Source of the DNA: Nonomuraea sp. MG754425
GTDB taxonomy: Bacteria > Actinomycetota > Actinomycetes > Streptosporangiales > Streptosporangiaceae
Assembly (NCBI RefSeq): GCF_021699195.1
Contig: NZ_SSXE01000004.1
Location: forward strand, 52,116 to 116,115
Direction of reading: 5' to 3'
Length of the DNA stretch: 64,000 nt
Shown: positions 36,873-45,852 of the stretch, piece by piece
How positions within the stretch are numbered: position 1 is the stretch's first letter
How the letters are laid out: each line of letters begins with the position of its first letter
Notes under the pieces: generated by a model
Database searches by the model: none
Told to the model about the DNA's origin: nothing
What the model saw: the letters and a program-made list of their open reading frames with translations, nothing else
Position numbers and translations under genes: made by a program

Positions 36873-37853
36873 TCACAAGGGCAGCACGGCCCCCGCCCGC
36901 TTGATCGTCCTGATGATCGGGGCGGTCTCGATGTGCCGGATCGCGGGCAGCGCGCCCAGGCGGTCGGTCAGGTAGCGGTAGAGCGCGGCGTCGTCCCGGC
37001 AGACGATGCTGGCCGTCAGGTTGGTCGGGCCGGTGGTCGCGCCCGCGAACGCCACCTCCTCGTGCCCGGCCAGCGCGCGCCCGGTGGCGTCGAGGTCGGC
37101 GGGCGGCACCGACATCCACAGTTGCGCCTCGGCCCGGTATCCGAGCACCGCGGGCAGCACGTCGGTGTCGAAGTAGAGCACGCCGGCCGCGACGAGCTGC
37201 TCCATCCGCCGCCGGACCGTCGACTCCGACCAGCCGGTGGCCGCCGCCAGGGCGGCGTGGCCGGCGCGGCCGTCGCGGGACAGCTCGTCCAGCAGCACCT
37301 GGTCGCCGGGGCCGAGCTCGATCCGCGCGCCCTCGTCGCGCGGCGGGTGGAGCCGGCTCTGCTCCAGGTGGGCGACCTGGCCGGGGGTGAGCACGGCCAG
37401 CCCCGGCCAGCCGACGCGCCCGCCGACGAACGCGCTCAGCGTCCGGTGCGCCGTCACCGAGAGCACGCGGTCGGTCCTGGCCAGCTTGTTCAGCAGCAGC
37501 GACTCGCGCTCGCGGGCCGTGCGCTGGAGCGTGCCGGCGGAGATCTCGGTGCCGCCGGACAGCAGGTGCACCCAGAACGTGTCGGTGCGCCGCCCGAGCG
37601 CCTCGGCGATCGCCACCGCCGCGTCCGGCGTGCAGCGCAGCCTGATCGCCCACGACTCGTAGCCGAGCCGCCGCCCGTCCACGACGCCGACGACCCGGAG
37701 CATGCCGGTGGAGCGCAGCCGCCGGTAGCGGCGCGCCACCCGCTGGTCCGACACCCCGAGCACCTCGGCGACGCGGCTGAACGAGGCCCGCCCGTCCACC
37801 TGCAGCGCGTGCATCACGCCGCGATCGACGTCATCCAGGTCGATGATTTCCAC
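36873..37853 (-). CDS. Lrp/AsnC-family regulator with duplicated modules
   Basis: About 326 residues, twice the usual Lrp length: HTH 1 at about 5-60 (IDLDDVDRGVMHALQVDGRA, DQRVARRYRRLRS), ligand-binding domain 1, HTH 2 at about 175-225 (LLDELSRDGRAGHAALAAAT, ESTVRRRMEQLVAAG), and ligand-binding domain 2 to the end. The best start is GTG 37853; no Shine-Dalgarno is seen, so a leaderless mRNA is possible. It is divergent from an MFS pump, with a perfect palindrome in the 84-base shared region, so control of itself and the pump is likely. Confidence 0.87.
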   Translation of the reverse strand: MEIIDLDDVDRGVMHALQVDGRASFSRVAEVLGVSDQRVARRYRRLRSTGMLRVVGVVDGRRLGYESWAIRLRCTPDAAVAIAEALGRRTDTFWVHLLSGGTEISAGTLQRTARERESLLLNKLARTDRVLSVTAHRTLSAFVGGRVGWPGLAVLTPGQVAHLEQSRLHPPRDEGARIELGPGDQVLLDELSRDGRAGHAALAAATGWSESTVRRRMEQLVAAGVLYFDTDVLPAVLGYRAEAQLWMSVPPADLDATGRALAGHEEVAFAGATTGPTNLTASIVCRDDAALYRYLTDRLGALPAIRHIETAPIIRTIKRAGAVLPL

Positions 37854-37891
37854 CAGAAGAAGGTATCTGAAACGGAAAACCGGCAAAAATC

Positions 37892-37907
37892 CCGCTACAG
37901 GTAGCGG
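37892..37907. promoter_or_regulatory. Palindromic operator between the Lrp/AsnC regulator and the MFS pump
   Basis: CCGCTAC-AG-GTAGCGG, a perfect 16-bp palindrome in the divergent promoter region (38 bases from the regulator start, 30 from the pump start). The likely binding site of the adjacent Lrp/AsnC protein. Confidence 0.6.
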
Positions 37908-37937
37908 ATAACCCCCGCCGGCCGCACCGTTGTCGCC

Positions 37938-39308
37938 ATGACCCGAACCTCCGCACCCGGGACGGCGACCGTCTCCTGGTCTCCCCTGGTGGCCGCCTGC
38001 ATGGGCGCTTTCATGCTCCTGGTGGACGTGACCATCGTCATGGTCGCCCTGCCCGGCATCACGGCCGACCTGAACCTGTCCTTCACCGACGCCCAGTGGC
38101 TGCTGGACGGCTACGCGCTCGCCCTGGCCGCCCTCCTGCTGGCAGCCGGGTCGTACGCCGACCACGCGGGCCGGCGCAGGGTCTACCTGGCGGCGCTGGC
38201 GCTCTTCGCCCTCGCCTCGCTCGCCTGCGGGCTGGCGCCCAGCGCCGAACTGCTGCTGGCCGCCCGAGTCGTGCAGGGCACCGCCGCCGCGGCCATGATG
38301 GCGACCACCCTCGCCCTGATCAGCGCCACCTACCACGGCAGGCAGCGCGGCATCGCGTTCGGCGTGTGGGGCGGCGTGAACGGCGCCGCCGCGGCCATCG
38401 CGCCCGTGCTCGGCGGCCTGCTCACCGAGCACCTGCACTGGCGGGCCATCTTCCTGGTGAACCTGCCCATCACCCTGGTCGCCGCCTGGCTGACCCTGCG
38501 CAGCGTCGAGGAGTCGCGCCTGCCCGGCGGGGCCCGGCTCGACCGGTCGGGCATGGTCACGTTCACGCTGGCCGCGGGCGCGCTCACGTACGGGCTGATC
38601 GAGGCCGGCGAGCACGGCTGGGCGGCGGCGCGCACGCTGGGCCCGCTGGGCGTGGCGGTGGCGGCGTTCGCGGCCTTCCTGGTGATCGAGTCCCGCCACC
38701 CGAACCCCATGCTGGACCTGCGGCTGTTCGCCGGACGCTCGTTCAGCGGGATCATGGCCGGGGCCGCGCTGCTCATGCCGGCCGCCTTCGCCTGCCTGGC
38801 CTTCACCTCGCTCTGGTTGCAGCAGGACCTGCGGCTCGGCCCGGTGATGGCGGGGCTGGCGCTGTCGCCGATGGCCGCCACCTCCCTGCTGGTCTCCGTG
38901 GCGGTGTCCAGGCTGCTGCCGGGGCTGTCGCCGCGCACGGCGCTCGGCGGCGGGCTGCTGCTGGTCGGCGCGGGCGCGTTCCTGCAGGGCCTGCTCGGCG
39001 AGCACTCGGACTGGACGGCGCTCGCGCCCGGCCTGGTCGTCACCGGCGTGGGCGTGGGCCTGGCCGTTCCCGCGCTCAGCTCCGCCGCGATGGCGTACGC
39101 TCCGCCGCAGCGCGCGGGCATGGCCGCGGGCACGGTGAACACGGTCCGGCAACTCGGGTACGCGCTCGCCATCGCCCTGCTCGGCCTGCTCTACCGCGGT
39201 GGCGAGGGGTATGTCGCGCTCAACGACGTCTACCGGGCCAGTGCGGTCACCGGCGTGGTGGCGGGCCTGCTGGTGCTGGCGGCCGTCACGGCCGGAAAGG
39301 CCAGGTGA
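37938..39308 (+). CDS. MFS drug transporter (DHA2/EmrB-QacA type, 14 TM)
   Basis: 456-residue proton-driven exporter. TM1 carries the DHA2 motif (LLVDVTIVMVALPGI), followed by DAQWLLDGYALALAALLLAAG, motif A GSYADHAGRRRVYL and motif C (VNGAAAAIAPVLGGLL). About 14 hydrophobic segments. The substrate is unknown; family members export antibiotics, dyes or lipids. Expression is probably under the divergent Lrp/AsnC regulator via the palindrome at 37892-37907. It ends 18 bases before a convergent gene. Confidence 0.92.
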   Translation: MTRTSAPGTATVSWSPLVAACMGAFMLLVDVTIVMVALPGITADLNLSFTDAQWLLDGYALALAALLLAAGSYADHAGRRRVYLAALALFALASLACGLAPSAELLLAARVVQGTAAAAMMATTLALISATYHGRQRGIAFGVWGGVNGAAAAIAPVLGGLLTEHLHWRAIFLVNLPITLVAAWLTLRSVEESRLPGGARLDRSGMVTFTLAAGALTYGLIEAGEHGWAAARTLGPLGVAVAAFAAFLVIESRHPNPMLDLRLFAGRSFSGIMAGAALLMPAAFACLAFTSLWLQQDLRLGPVMAGLALSPMAATSLLVSVAVSRLLPGLSPRTALGGGLLLVGAGAFLQGLLGEHSDWTALAPGLVVTGVGVGLAVPALSSAAMAYAPPQRAGMAAGTVNTVRQLGYALAIALLGLLYRGGEGYVALNDVYRASAVTGVVAGLLVLAAVTAGKAR

Positions 39309-39326
39309 GCCGGGCCCCGCGGATCG

Positions 39327-40739
39327 TCAGAGGAGACGGCGGATCTCCCCGTACGCCCGGTAGAAGCCGCCCCGCCCGGCCGGGCGCACCCCGTCCACCA
39401 GGTAGCGGGCGCCCGCCTCGCGCACGTCCTTGGGGAACTGCACGTTCCACGTCTCGTAGCCGGGGCTGACCACGCGCACCCGCAGCCGCTCGCCCTCGCT
39501 GACGCACTCCACCACGATGCCGTCGCCGGGCTCGCTGGCCGTCTCCAGCACGATCGAGGGCTCGACCGCCTCCAGCGAGGCCGCCGCCTTGACGTCCAGC
39601 GCCTGCGGCACGCTGCCGGAGCGGGCCGCGGTGATGGCCGCCTCGCCGGCGTCGATGCAGGCCAGCGAGCCGTCGGTGGTGACGATGTAGAGCCGGTCGT
39701 CCAGGAACTGCATGGAGAAGGCCGAGCCGCAGCCGGTGGCGAGCTTCCACAGCCGCTCGCCCGAGGCGTCGAAGCAGTAGACGGAGGAGTGGTTGTCACC
39801 GGCGAAGACGTGCTGGCCGCCGGGCGAGGTGGCGCAGGAGTAGACGACCCCGTCGCACTGGTAGACGGCCTCGACGCGGCCGTCGGCCTTGGCCAGCCGG
39901 TGCACGGTGCGGCGGCCGGTGCCCGCGTAGACGGAGTGCTCCTCCTGCCAGCCGAACAGCACGGAGTCGGCGGCCTTGCTCTCCCAGATCCGCGAGCCGT
40001 CGGAGACGTCGTAACGGGCGACGCCGCCGGAGTGGCCGAAGTAGACCGAGTCCTGGTCGCACCTGACCATCCACGCCGAGTCGCCGCTGCCGTCGCGGGC
40101 CCACTGGAACTCGTCCTCGTAGTCGATGGCGGTGACGCGCCCGGCCCGGTCGGAGACGCCGAGCACGCCGTCGTGGATGTCGAGCCAGTAGATGTCCACG
40201 TCGGCCGAGATCTCGTACGCCGATCTCGGGACCTTGCCGCTCAGGTCGTAGACGCGGCCGTCGTCGCAGCCGGCGTAGATCCAGAAGTCGTCGGCGACGA
40301 TGCACTTGACGCCGTCGGGCAGGCGGAAGCGGCCGGTCACGGTGCCGGAGTGGCCGACGGTGTAGACGTCGCCGCGCTGATTGCCGACCCAGCAGCGCTC
40401 GCGGTCGATGAAGATGCCGAAGGCCGGGGCCCCGCTGTGGAAACGCCACAACACCGGCGCCTGCTGGGCGGTGGAGCGGGAGCTCGCGATGGCCCTGCGG
40501 GTGACGGCCCGGCGCAGGCGCACACCGCGCACGGCGGGGGCGTAGCCCTTGCGGGTCTTCTCGGCGACCTTCTTGGCCGCCGCCGCCCGCGCCTTGGCCT
40601 CGGTGGGGAACGCGGACACCTTGACCTGGCCCGGCTCGCCGATGCGCCCGTAGGTGATGGTGACCTCGGCGCCCGCCACGATCACCTCGTAGAACTTGTG
40701 GGATCCGCCGCCGTCCTCAGACAGCTCCAAATAGGTCAT
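39327..40739 (-). CDS. WGR-domain protein with beta-propeller
   Basis: 470-residue cytoplasmic protein. About 1-75 form a WGR domain (YLELSEDGGGSHKFYEV, ITYGRIGEPGQVKV, KARAAAAKKVAEKTRKGY), known from PARPs and bacterial MolR-like proteins to bind nucleic acid. The remainder, from about 100, has repeated propeller-type strands (AGCDDGRVYDL, FAGDNHSSVYCFDASG, IVTTDGSLACID). ATG 40739 has GGAG about ten bases upstream. No enzymatic motif seen. It may sense DNA damage or act as a scaffold; neighbours give no firm clue. Confidence 0.8.
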   Translation of the reverse strand: MTYLELSEDGGGSHKFYEVIVAGAEVTITYGRIGEPGQVKVSAFPTEAKARAAAAKKVAEKTRKGYAPAVRGVRLRRAVTRRAIASSRSTAQQAPVLWRFHSGAPAFGIFIDRERCWVGNQRGDVYTVGHSGTVTGRFRLPDGVKCIVADDFWIYAGCDDGRVYDLSGKVPRSAYEISADVDIYWLDIHDGVLGVSDRAGRVTAIDYEDEFQWARDGSGDSAWMVRCDQDSVYFGHSGGVARYDVSDGSRIWESKAADSVLFGWQEEHSVYAGTGRRTVHRLAKADGRVEAVYQCDGVVYSCATSPGGQHVFAGDNHSSVYCFDASGERLWKLATGCGSAFSMQFLDDRLYIVTTDGSLACIDAGEAAITAARSGSVPQALDVKAAASLEAVEPSIVLETASEPGDGIVVECVSEGERLRVRVVSPGYETWNVQFPKDVREAGARYLVDGVRPAGRGGFYRAYGEIRRLL

Positions 40740-40811
40740 GTCCGCGCTTCTCCAGATCGGGCCGGGCTTGATCAATTGCTGGGGAGCGTAGAGGACGACG
40801 GTGACAAAAGT

Positions 40812-41279
40812 TCAGACGCCCGCCCGGATCGGCACCACGCTGCCCGGGGCCCCGGAGCGCGGCAGTGCGAACCAGGTGGCCTTGCCGACCAGGTCGGGGT
40901 GCGTGAGGTAGCGCTGGGGGTGGCAGCCGTAGAAGCCGTCGGAGAGCCTGGCCACGATGCGCAGGCCGCGTCCGTGCTCGGCCGCGAGGTCGTGGGGCGC
41001 GGGGGCGGGAAGCAGCGGGCTGCTGTCCACGACCGCGCAGACGAGTTCCTTCGTGTCCGCCTGGACGACGAGTTCGTACGGGCCGTCGCCGTACATGAAG
41101 GCATTGGTGATCAATTCGCTCACCATGAGAACGGCGTCGTCAACGAGGTCGGAGGAAAGTGAGAGTTGTGACAATTCCGTGCGAACGAGGGCGCGCGCCT
41201 GACCCACTGTCCGTGCGTCCTCGCGCAGCGGCCACACGTTCTGCTGCCGGCTCCGGTGAGTCGATCGCAGCCTGGTCAT
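40812..41279 (-). CDS. Anti-sigma-factor-like ATP-binding protein
   Basis: 155-residue HATPase protein of the RsbW type: N-box VLMVSELITNAFMYG, G1 region CAVVDSSPLLPAP and G2 EHGRGLRIVARLSDG. AGAG six bases before ATG 41279 sets the start; a GTG-type extension to 41330 is not needed. It lies 72 bases upstream of the WGR gene on the same strand. Second such ATPase in the window (the other at 10623). The 250 bases upstream hold no gene. Confidence 0.83.
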   Translation of the reverse strand: MTRLRSTHRSRQQNVWPLREDARTVGQARALVRTELSQLSLSSDLVDDAVLMVSELITNAFMYGDGPYELVVQADTKELVCAVVDSSPLLPAPAPHDLAAEHGRGLRIVARLSDGFYGCHPQRYLTHPDLVGKATWFALPRSGAPGSVVPIRAGV

Positions 41280-41529
41280 GGCATCTCTTTCCGGTTCTGA
41301 GGGGCAGCGAATACGCGTTTCACTTAACAAGAGGACCTGCCTATGAGTTGACGTACAACGCTGTCGAAACGTGTACGTACGAGAGCGCCCTTCGGGTCGA
41401 ATTTCGGTGAAATATCATGTCTTTTTTGTCGGCCCTGCCGAAATCCGGATACCGGCGCAGCACAAACCCCGGGACGGTCCGACCCCCTCGATCAGCTCGT
41501 CCCACCCGCCGGGCCGGCGACCCCCCGCT

Positions 41530-43839
41530 TCAGGCTCCTCGTTCCCCGGTCGAGGCCCTCGGCGCCCGCAGCAGGGACCACACGACGGCCGGGGTCAGCG
41601 GCACGTCCGTGACCCGGTCCGCGATCTCCGGCAGGGCCGCGGCGACCGCGTTGGCGATGGCGGCGGGCGGGCCGATCGTGCCCGACTCCCCCACCCCCTT
41701 CATGCCGCCCGGCGTGACCGGCGAGGGCGTCTGCAGCGTCACGATCTCGATGTCCGGCACCTCCCGCGCGGTCGGCGGCAGGTACTCGATGATCGGCTGG
41801 CCGTCGTCGGTGTAGACGATCTCCTCGGTGAGCGCCTCGCCGATCCCCTGCGCCACGCCGCCCATGATCTGCCCCTCCACCACGGCCGGGTTGACCAGCA
41901 CGCCGGAGTCGTTGACCACCCAGTAGCCCTCCACCTCGACCGCGCCGGTCTCCGGATCGACGGCCACGGCCGCCGCGTGCGCCCCGTAGGAGTAGGTGAA
42001 GCCGGTCGGGTCGTAACTGTCGCGCTCCTCCAGGCCCGGCGTGACGCCCTCGGGCAGGTCCCAGCCGCGCCACGCCGACGTGGCCAGCTCACTCACCGGC
42101 ACCGACGCCTGCGGATCGCCCTTCACCCGCACCACGCCGCCGGACAGCTCCAGGTCGCCGGGCGCCGCCTCCAACCGGTGCGCGGCGATGGCCAGCAGCT
42201 TGTCACGCAGCCGGCCGGCGGCCCGCGTGAGCGCCCCGCCGCCGACCGTCAGCGACCGGCTCGCGATCGACCCCACCGACGAGTACGGCGTCATCGCCGT
42301 GTCCCCCAGCACCACCCGCACCCGCTCGATCGGCACCTGCAACCGGTCGGCCGCGAGCTGGGCCAGCGCCGTCTCGATGCCCTGCCCCATCGCGACCACG
42401 CCCGACGACACGACCACCGACCCGTCCTGCTCCATCCGCAGCGCCACCGTCTCGTAGCCGGCCCCCGCCACCCCCATGGCCTTGACCTCCATGGACGGCC
42501 CCATGCCGGTGCTCTCGACGTGGCACGAGTACCCCACGGCCCGCCGGCGCCCGTCGTGCGACCCGCCGGGCGGCGGCACCAGGTCACGCAGGGTGCGTAA
42601 CGCGCGCGGGTAGTCGCCCGAGTCGTACGTCTGCCCCACGGCCGTCGTGCACGGCAGCTCCTCGGGCCGCAACATGTTCCGCAGCCGCAGCTCGACCCGG
42701 TCGATCCCGAGCCGGCGCGCGGCCTCGTCGATCAGCCGCTCCCTGGTCAGGGTCGCCTCGGGCTGGCCGAAGCCCCGATAGGAGCCGGCCGGGACGGTCG
42801 TCGTCAGCACGCCCCGCACCCGGACCGCGAACGCCCCGAACCGGTACGGGCCCGGCAGCAGCGTGGCCGTGACCGCCAGCGTCGATCCCCCGACGTTCGA
42901 CGGATGCGCGCCGAGATCCCCGATGACGTCCACGTACATGGCGACGAACCGCCCGTCGCCGTCGAGCGCCAGCCGGGCCCGGTGCACGGCCTGCCGCGCC
43001 GACAGCGTGGCGACCAGCCGGTCGCCCGGCGGCTCCGTCCAGCGCACCGGACGGCCCGTCCGCATCGCGGCCAGGCACACGAGCACCTCGTCGGGGTAGA
43101 CGTGCTCCTTGCCGCCGAACCCGCCGCCGGTGTCGCGGCTGATGACGCGCACCCGGTCGAGGTCCATGCCGAACACCCGCGCCAGGTGCTCGCGCACGCT
43201 GTGCGGCGCCTGGGAGGAGATGTGCACGGTCAGCTCGTCCTCGTCGTAGCGGGCCACCACGCCGCGCGGCTCCAGCGGGTACGGCGAGACCCGGCCCATC
43301 GAGCACGTCAGCTCGACCACGTGCTCGGCCCCCTCGATGGCGGCCAGGCAGCCGTCGTCGCCCATCGTGAAGTCGGTGACCACGTTGCCGCCCAGCTCCG
43401 GGTAGAGCGGCGGGGCCTCGATCGCCCGCTCGGCCCCGATCGTGGCGGGCAGCTCGTCCAGGACGAGGTCGAACAGGTCGGCGGCGTCCCTGGCGGCCTG
43501 CGGCGTCCGGGCGACGACGACGGCCAGCGGCTGGCCCGCGTACCTGATGGTGTCGTCCAGCACCCGGTAGGAGGTGATGCGCTGGCCCGGCAGCACCATC
43601 ACGCAGGGCAGGCTGAGGCCGGCCGCGTCGTCCGGGGTGATGACGTCCACCACGCCCTCGGCGGCCCGGACCGCCTTGGCGTCGCAGCCGGTCAGCCGGC
43701 CGTGGGCGATGGGGCTGCGCACCACGTACGCGTGCAGCGAACCCGGCACGCGCACGTTCCCGACGTACCTGCCTCTGCCCGTCAGCAGCCTGGTGTCTTC
43801 CCTGCGTGGCGTCCGCGCGCCGACATACGGGTCTCCCAT
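41530..43839 (-). CDS. Xanthine-dehydrogenase-family molybdopterin subunit (CoxL/CutL-like), orphan
   Basis: 769-residue molybdo-hydroxylase large subunit: RREDTRLLTGRGRYVGN, DTGGGFGGKEHVYPDE (Moco loop), SYRGFGQPEATLTRE, VAMGQGIETALAQ and the catalytic-Glu loop GGMKGVGESGTIG near the C-terminus. The AYxCSFR loop that defines true (form I) CO dehydrogenase is replaced by GSYRGFGQPE, so CO oxidation is unlikely. The FAD (CoxM) and 2Fe-2S (CoxS) partner genes, normally adjacent, are absent here. ATG 43839. The substrate is unknown (an aldehyde or heteroaromatic). Confidence 0.85.
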   Translation of the reverse strand: MGDPYVGARTPRREDTRLLTGRGRYVGNVRVPGSLHAYVVRSPIAHGRLTGCDAKAVRAAEGVVDVITPDDAAGLSLPCVMVLPGQRITSYRVLDDTIRYAGQPLAVVVARTPQAARDAADLFDLVLDELPATIGAERAIEAPPLYPELGGNVVTDFTMGDDGCLAAIEGAEHVVELTCSMGRVSPYPLEPRGVVARYDEDELTVHISSQAPHSVREHLARVFGMDLDRVRVISRDTGGGFGGKEHVYPDEVLVCLAAMRTGRPVRWTEPPGDRLVATLSARQAVHRARLALDGDGRFVAMYVDVIGDLGAHPSNVGGSTLAVTATLLPGPYRFGAFAVRVRGVLTTTVPAGSYRGFGQPEATLTRERLIDEAARRLGIDRVELRLRNMLRPEELPCTTAVGQTYDSGDYPRALRTLRDLVPPPGGSHDGRRRAVGYSCHVESTGMGPSMEVKAMGVAGAGYETVALRMEQDGSVVVSSGVVAMGQGIETALAQLAADRLQVPIERVRVVLGDTAMTPYSSVGSIASRSLTVGGGALTRAAGRLRDKLLAIAAHRLEAAPGDLELSGGVVRVKGDPQASVPVSELATSAWRGWDLPEGVTPGLEERDSYDPTGFTYSYGAHAAAVAVDPETGAVEVEGYWVVNDSGVLVNPAVVEGQIMGGVAQGIGEALTEEIVYTDDGQPIIEYLPPTAREVPDIEIVTLQTPSPVTPGGMKGVGESGTIGPPAAIANAVAAALPEIADRVTDVPLTPAVVWSLLRAPRASTGERGA

Positions 43840-43914
43840 GGCCTGATTCTGAGCGCCGGGTGGCGGACGGTCTATACGATCCGGCGGGGAAGAGCACGTC
43901 AGCGGGGGCTACAG

Positions 43915-44385
43915 ATGCAGACATTCCTGCCGTACCCGGATTTCACGGCGACCGCAGGAGTGCTCGACCCGCTGCGGCTCGGCAAGCAGCGCGTCGAGAC
44001 CCTCCAGGTGCTGCGCGCCCTCACCGTCCCCGGGTACGGCTGGCGGCACCACCCCGTCGTGAAAATGTGGGCCGGCTACGAGGAGGCGCTCGTGCGCTAC
44101 GGCCTGGAGGTGTGCGGCCGCTGGCGCTCGCTCGGGCGCGCCGACACGTGCGCGGGCACGATGGCGACCGAGCTGGCCCGGCTCAGGGGCACCCCGGAGA
44201 TCCGCGCGCAGCCCGACCTGGCGGCGGCCGGCGAGCTGCCGCCCTGGCTCGGCGACGAACGCCTCCACCTCAGCCACCGCTCGGCCCTGCTGCGCAAGGA
44301 CCCCGGCTTCTACCGGCCCATCTTCGGCGACGAGCCGGACGACCTCGACTACGTCTGGCCCCGCTCGGACCGCTTGCCCGGCTAG
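43915..44385 (+). CDS. MSMEG_6728-family protein (pyrimidine-dimer-glycosylase-like)
   Basis: 156-residue protein starting MQTFLPYPDFTATAGVLDPL, with RLGKQRVETLQVLRAL, PGYGWRHHPVVKMWAGYEEAL and LHLSHRSALLRKDPGFYRP. This conserved actinobacterial family resembles the pyrimidine dimer DNA glycosylase (T4 endonuclease V-like) fold, with an N-terminal amine region and the HP..MW.GY core; activity has not been shown to my knowledge. ATG 43915. It lies between two convergent or divergent neighbours and appears monocistronic. Confidence 0.8.
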   Translation: MQTFLPYPDFTATAGVLDPLRLGKQRVETLQVLRALTVPGYGWRHHPVVKMWAGYEEALVRYGLEVCGRWRSLGRADTCAGTMATELARLRGTPEIRAQPDLAAAGELPPWLGDERLHLSHRSALLRKDPGFYRPIFGDEPDDLDYVWPRSDRLPG

Positions 44386-44391
44386 TGGTCG

Positions 44392-45852
44392 CTAGACGAC
44401 CTCGAAGGCGGCCATCATCGCCATGTCCTCGTGTTCGAGGTTGTGGCAGTGCAGCACGTACCGCCCCCGGTAGTCCGTGAAGCGCGTGACGATCTCGACG
44501 GTCTGGGCGTCGCGCAACTCGACGGTGTCCTTCCACTCCGGGCCGCCCTGCGGGCGCTCGCCGTTCACCGACAGCACCTGGAACTGGTCGAGATGCAGGT
44601 GCACCGGATGGGCCACGTCGCTGGTCAGCCGCCAGACCTCGATGTCCCCCAGCTTCGGTCTGGCCTCCATCCGGCGGGCGTCGAACGGCCTGCCGTTGAC
44701 CAGCCACCCGGTCCCCCCGTGCAGGCTCCCACCGGCGAACTCGAAGTCCCGGGTCACCGTCGCCCTGGCCGGGTCGAGCGCCTCCACGGCGGACAGCCGC
44801 GCCGGCACGGCCGAGTCGTCGGCCTCGTCCCGGTCCACCGCGAACCGCATCACCCTGGCCTGCGGGCCCTCCCCCGCCGCGTTGCGCAGCTCGACGTGCT
44901 GCCCGACCTGGTACGCCGAGAAGTCGACGACCACGTCGGCCCGCTCGCCCGGCGCCAGCCTGAGCTGCCGCACGGTCCTGGGCGCCGCCAGCAGCCCGCC
45001 GTCGCTCCCGATGCGCACCATCGTCCCGCCGGTGGTCAGCTCGTACGTCCGCGCGTTCGAGGCGTTGCACAGCCGCAGCCGGTACCGTGCCCTGGCCACC
45101 CGCAGCTCCGGCCACGGCGCCCCGTTGACGAGGATCACGTCGCCGAGCACACCGCCCATGTACGCCTCCCGCACCCCCGGCCGCCCCTCCAGGGCCGGGT
45201 ACAGCAGGGTGCCGTCGGCCGCGAACGACCGGTCGCAGATCAGCAGCGGCACGTCCCGGTCCCCGCGCGGGAGCGGCAGGGCCTCCTCCTCCGCGTCCCC
45301 GACCAGGAACATCCCGGCGAGCCCGCGCCAGACCTGCGGCCCGGTGTAGTCCATGCGGTGGTCGTGGTACCAGAGCGTGGCGGCCCGCTGCTCCAGCGGG
45401 AACACGTACTCACGTGACGCGCCGGGGGCCACCAGGTCGGTCGGGAAGCCGTCGGACTCGGGTGGGGTGTGCCCGCCGTGCAGGTGCAGGACGGTCGGCT
45501 CGCCGAGCTGGTTGATCAGCTTGACCACCGTGCGCCGCCCGCTGCGGGCCCTGATGGTGGGGCCGGGGAACGTGCCCCCGTACCCCCAGATGGGCGTGCG
45601 CAGGCCGGGCAGCAGCTCGGCCTCCGCCGCCCGTTCGGTCAGCTCGTAGAAGTCCGCCTCGCCGGCGCTGCGGACGGGCTTGGCGACCTCGGGGACCGGC
45701 AGCGCCGCCGCGTACGGCCGGGGCAGCGCCGCCGCGCTGGCCAGGAGCTGCGGCTGCGGGGTGCCCGCGAGCAGCGAGCACCCCTGCGCCCCGGCGGCGG
45801 CCACCGCCCCGAGCCCGAGCAGCCGCAGCATGTCGCGCCGGGTCGGGGTCAT
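44392..45852 (-). CDS. Multicopper oxidase (Tat-exported, lipoprotein-like signal)
   Basis: 486-residue laccase-type oxidase. N-terminus TRRDMLRLLGLGAVAAAG is a Tat signal ending in AQGC, a lipobox-like site. The four copper motifs are present: HLHGG (about 122), WYHDH (about 160), HPVHLHLD (about 412) and HCHNLEHEDMAMM (about 467, the T1/T2-T3 motif with Cys and axial Met). Predicted to oxidise Cu(I), Fe(II), Mn(II) or phenols outside the membrane. Its ATG overlaps the stop of the upstream membrane-protein gene, so they form one operon, divergent from a two-component system. Confidence 0.92.
   Translation of the reverse strand: MTPTRRDMLRLLGLGAVAAAGAQGCSLLAGTPQPQLLASAAALPRPYAAALPVPEVAKPVRSAGEADFYELTERAAEAELLPGLRTPIWGYGGTFPGPTIRARSGRRTVVKLINQLGEPTVLHLHGGHTPPESDGFPTDLVAPGASREYVFPLEQRAATLWYHDHRMDYTGPQVWRGLAGMFLVGDAEEEALPLPRGDRDVPLLICDRSFAADGTLLYPALEGRPGVREAYMGGVLGDVILVNGAPWPELRVARARYRLRLCNASNARTYELTTGGTMVRIGSDGGLLAAPRTVRQLRLAPGERADVVVDFSAYQVGQHVELRNAAGEGPQARVMRFAVDRDEADDSAVPARLSAVEALDPARATVTRDFEFAGGSLHGGTGWLVNGRPFDARRMEARPKLGDIEVWRLTSDVAHPVHLHLDQFQVLSVNGERPQGGPEWKDTVELRDAQTVEIVTRFTDYRGRYVLHCHNLEHEDMAMMAAFEVV

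Noticed and set aside
41530..43839. True carbon monoxide dehydrogenase large subunit
   Set aside because: The AYxCSFR active-site loop is absent and the M and S subunits are missing.
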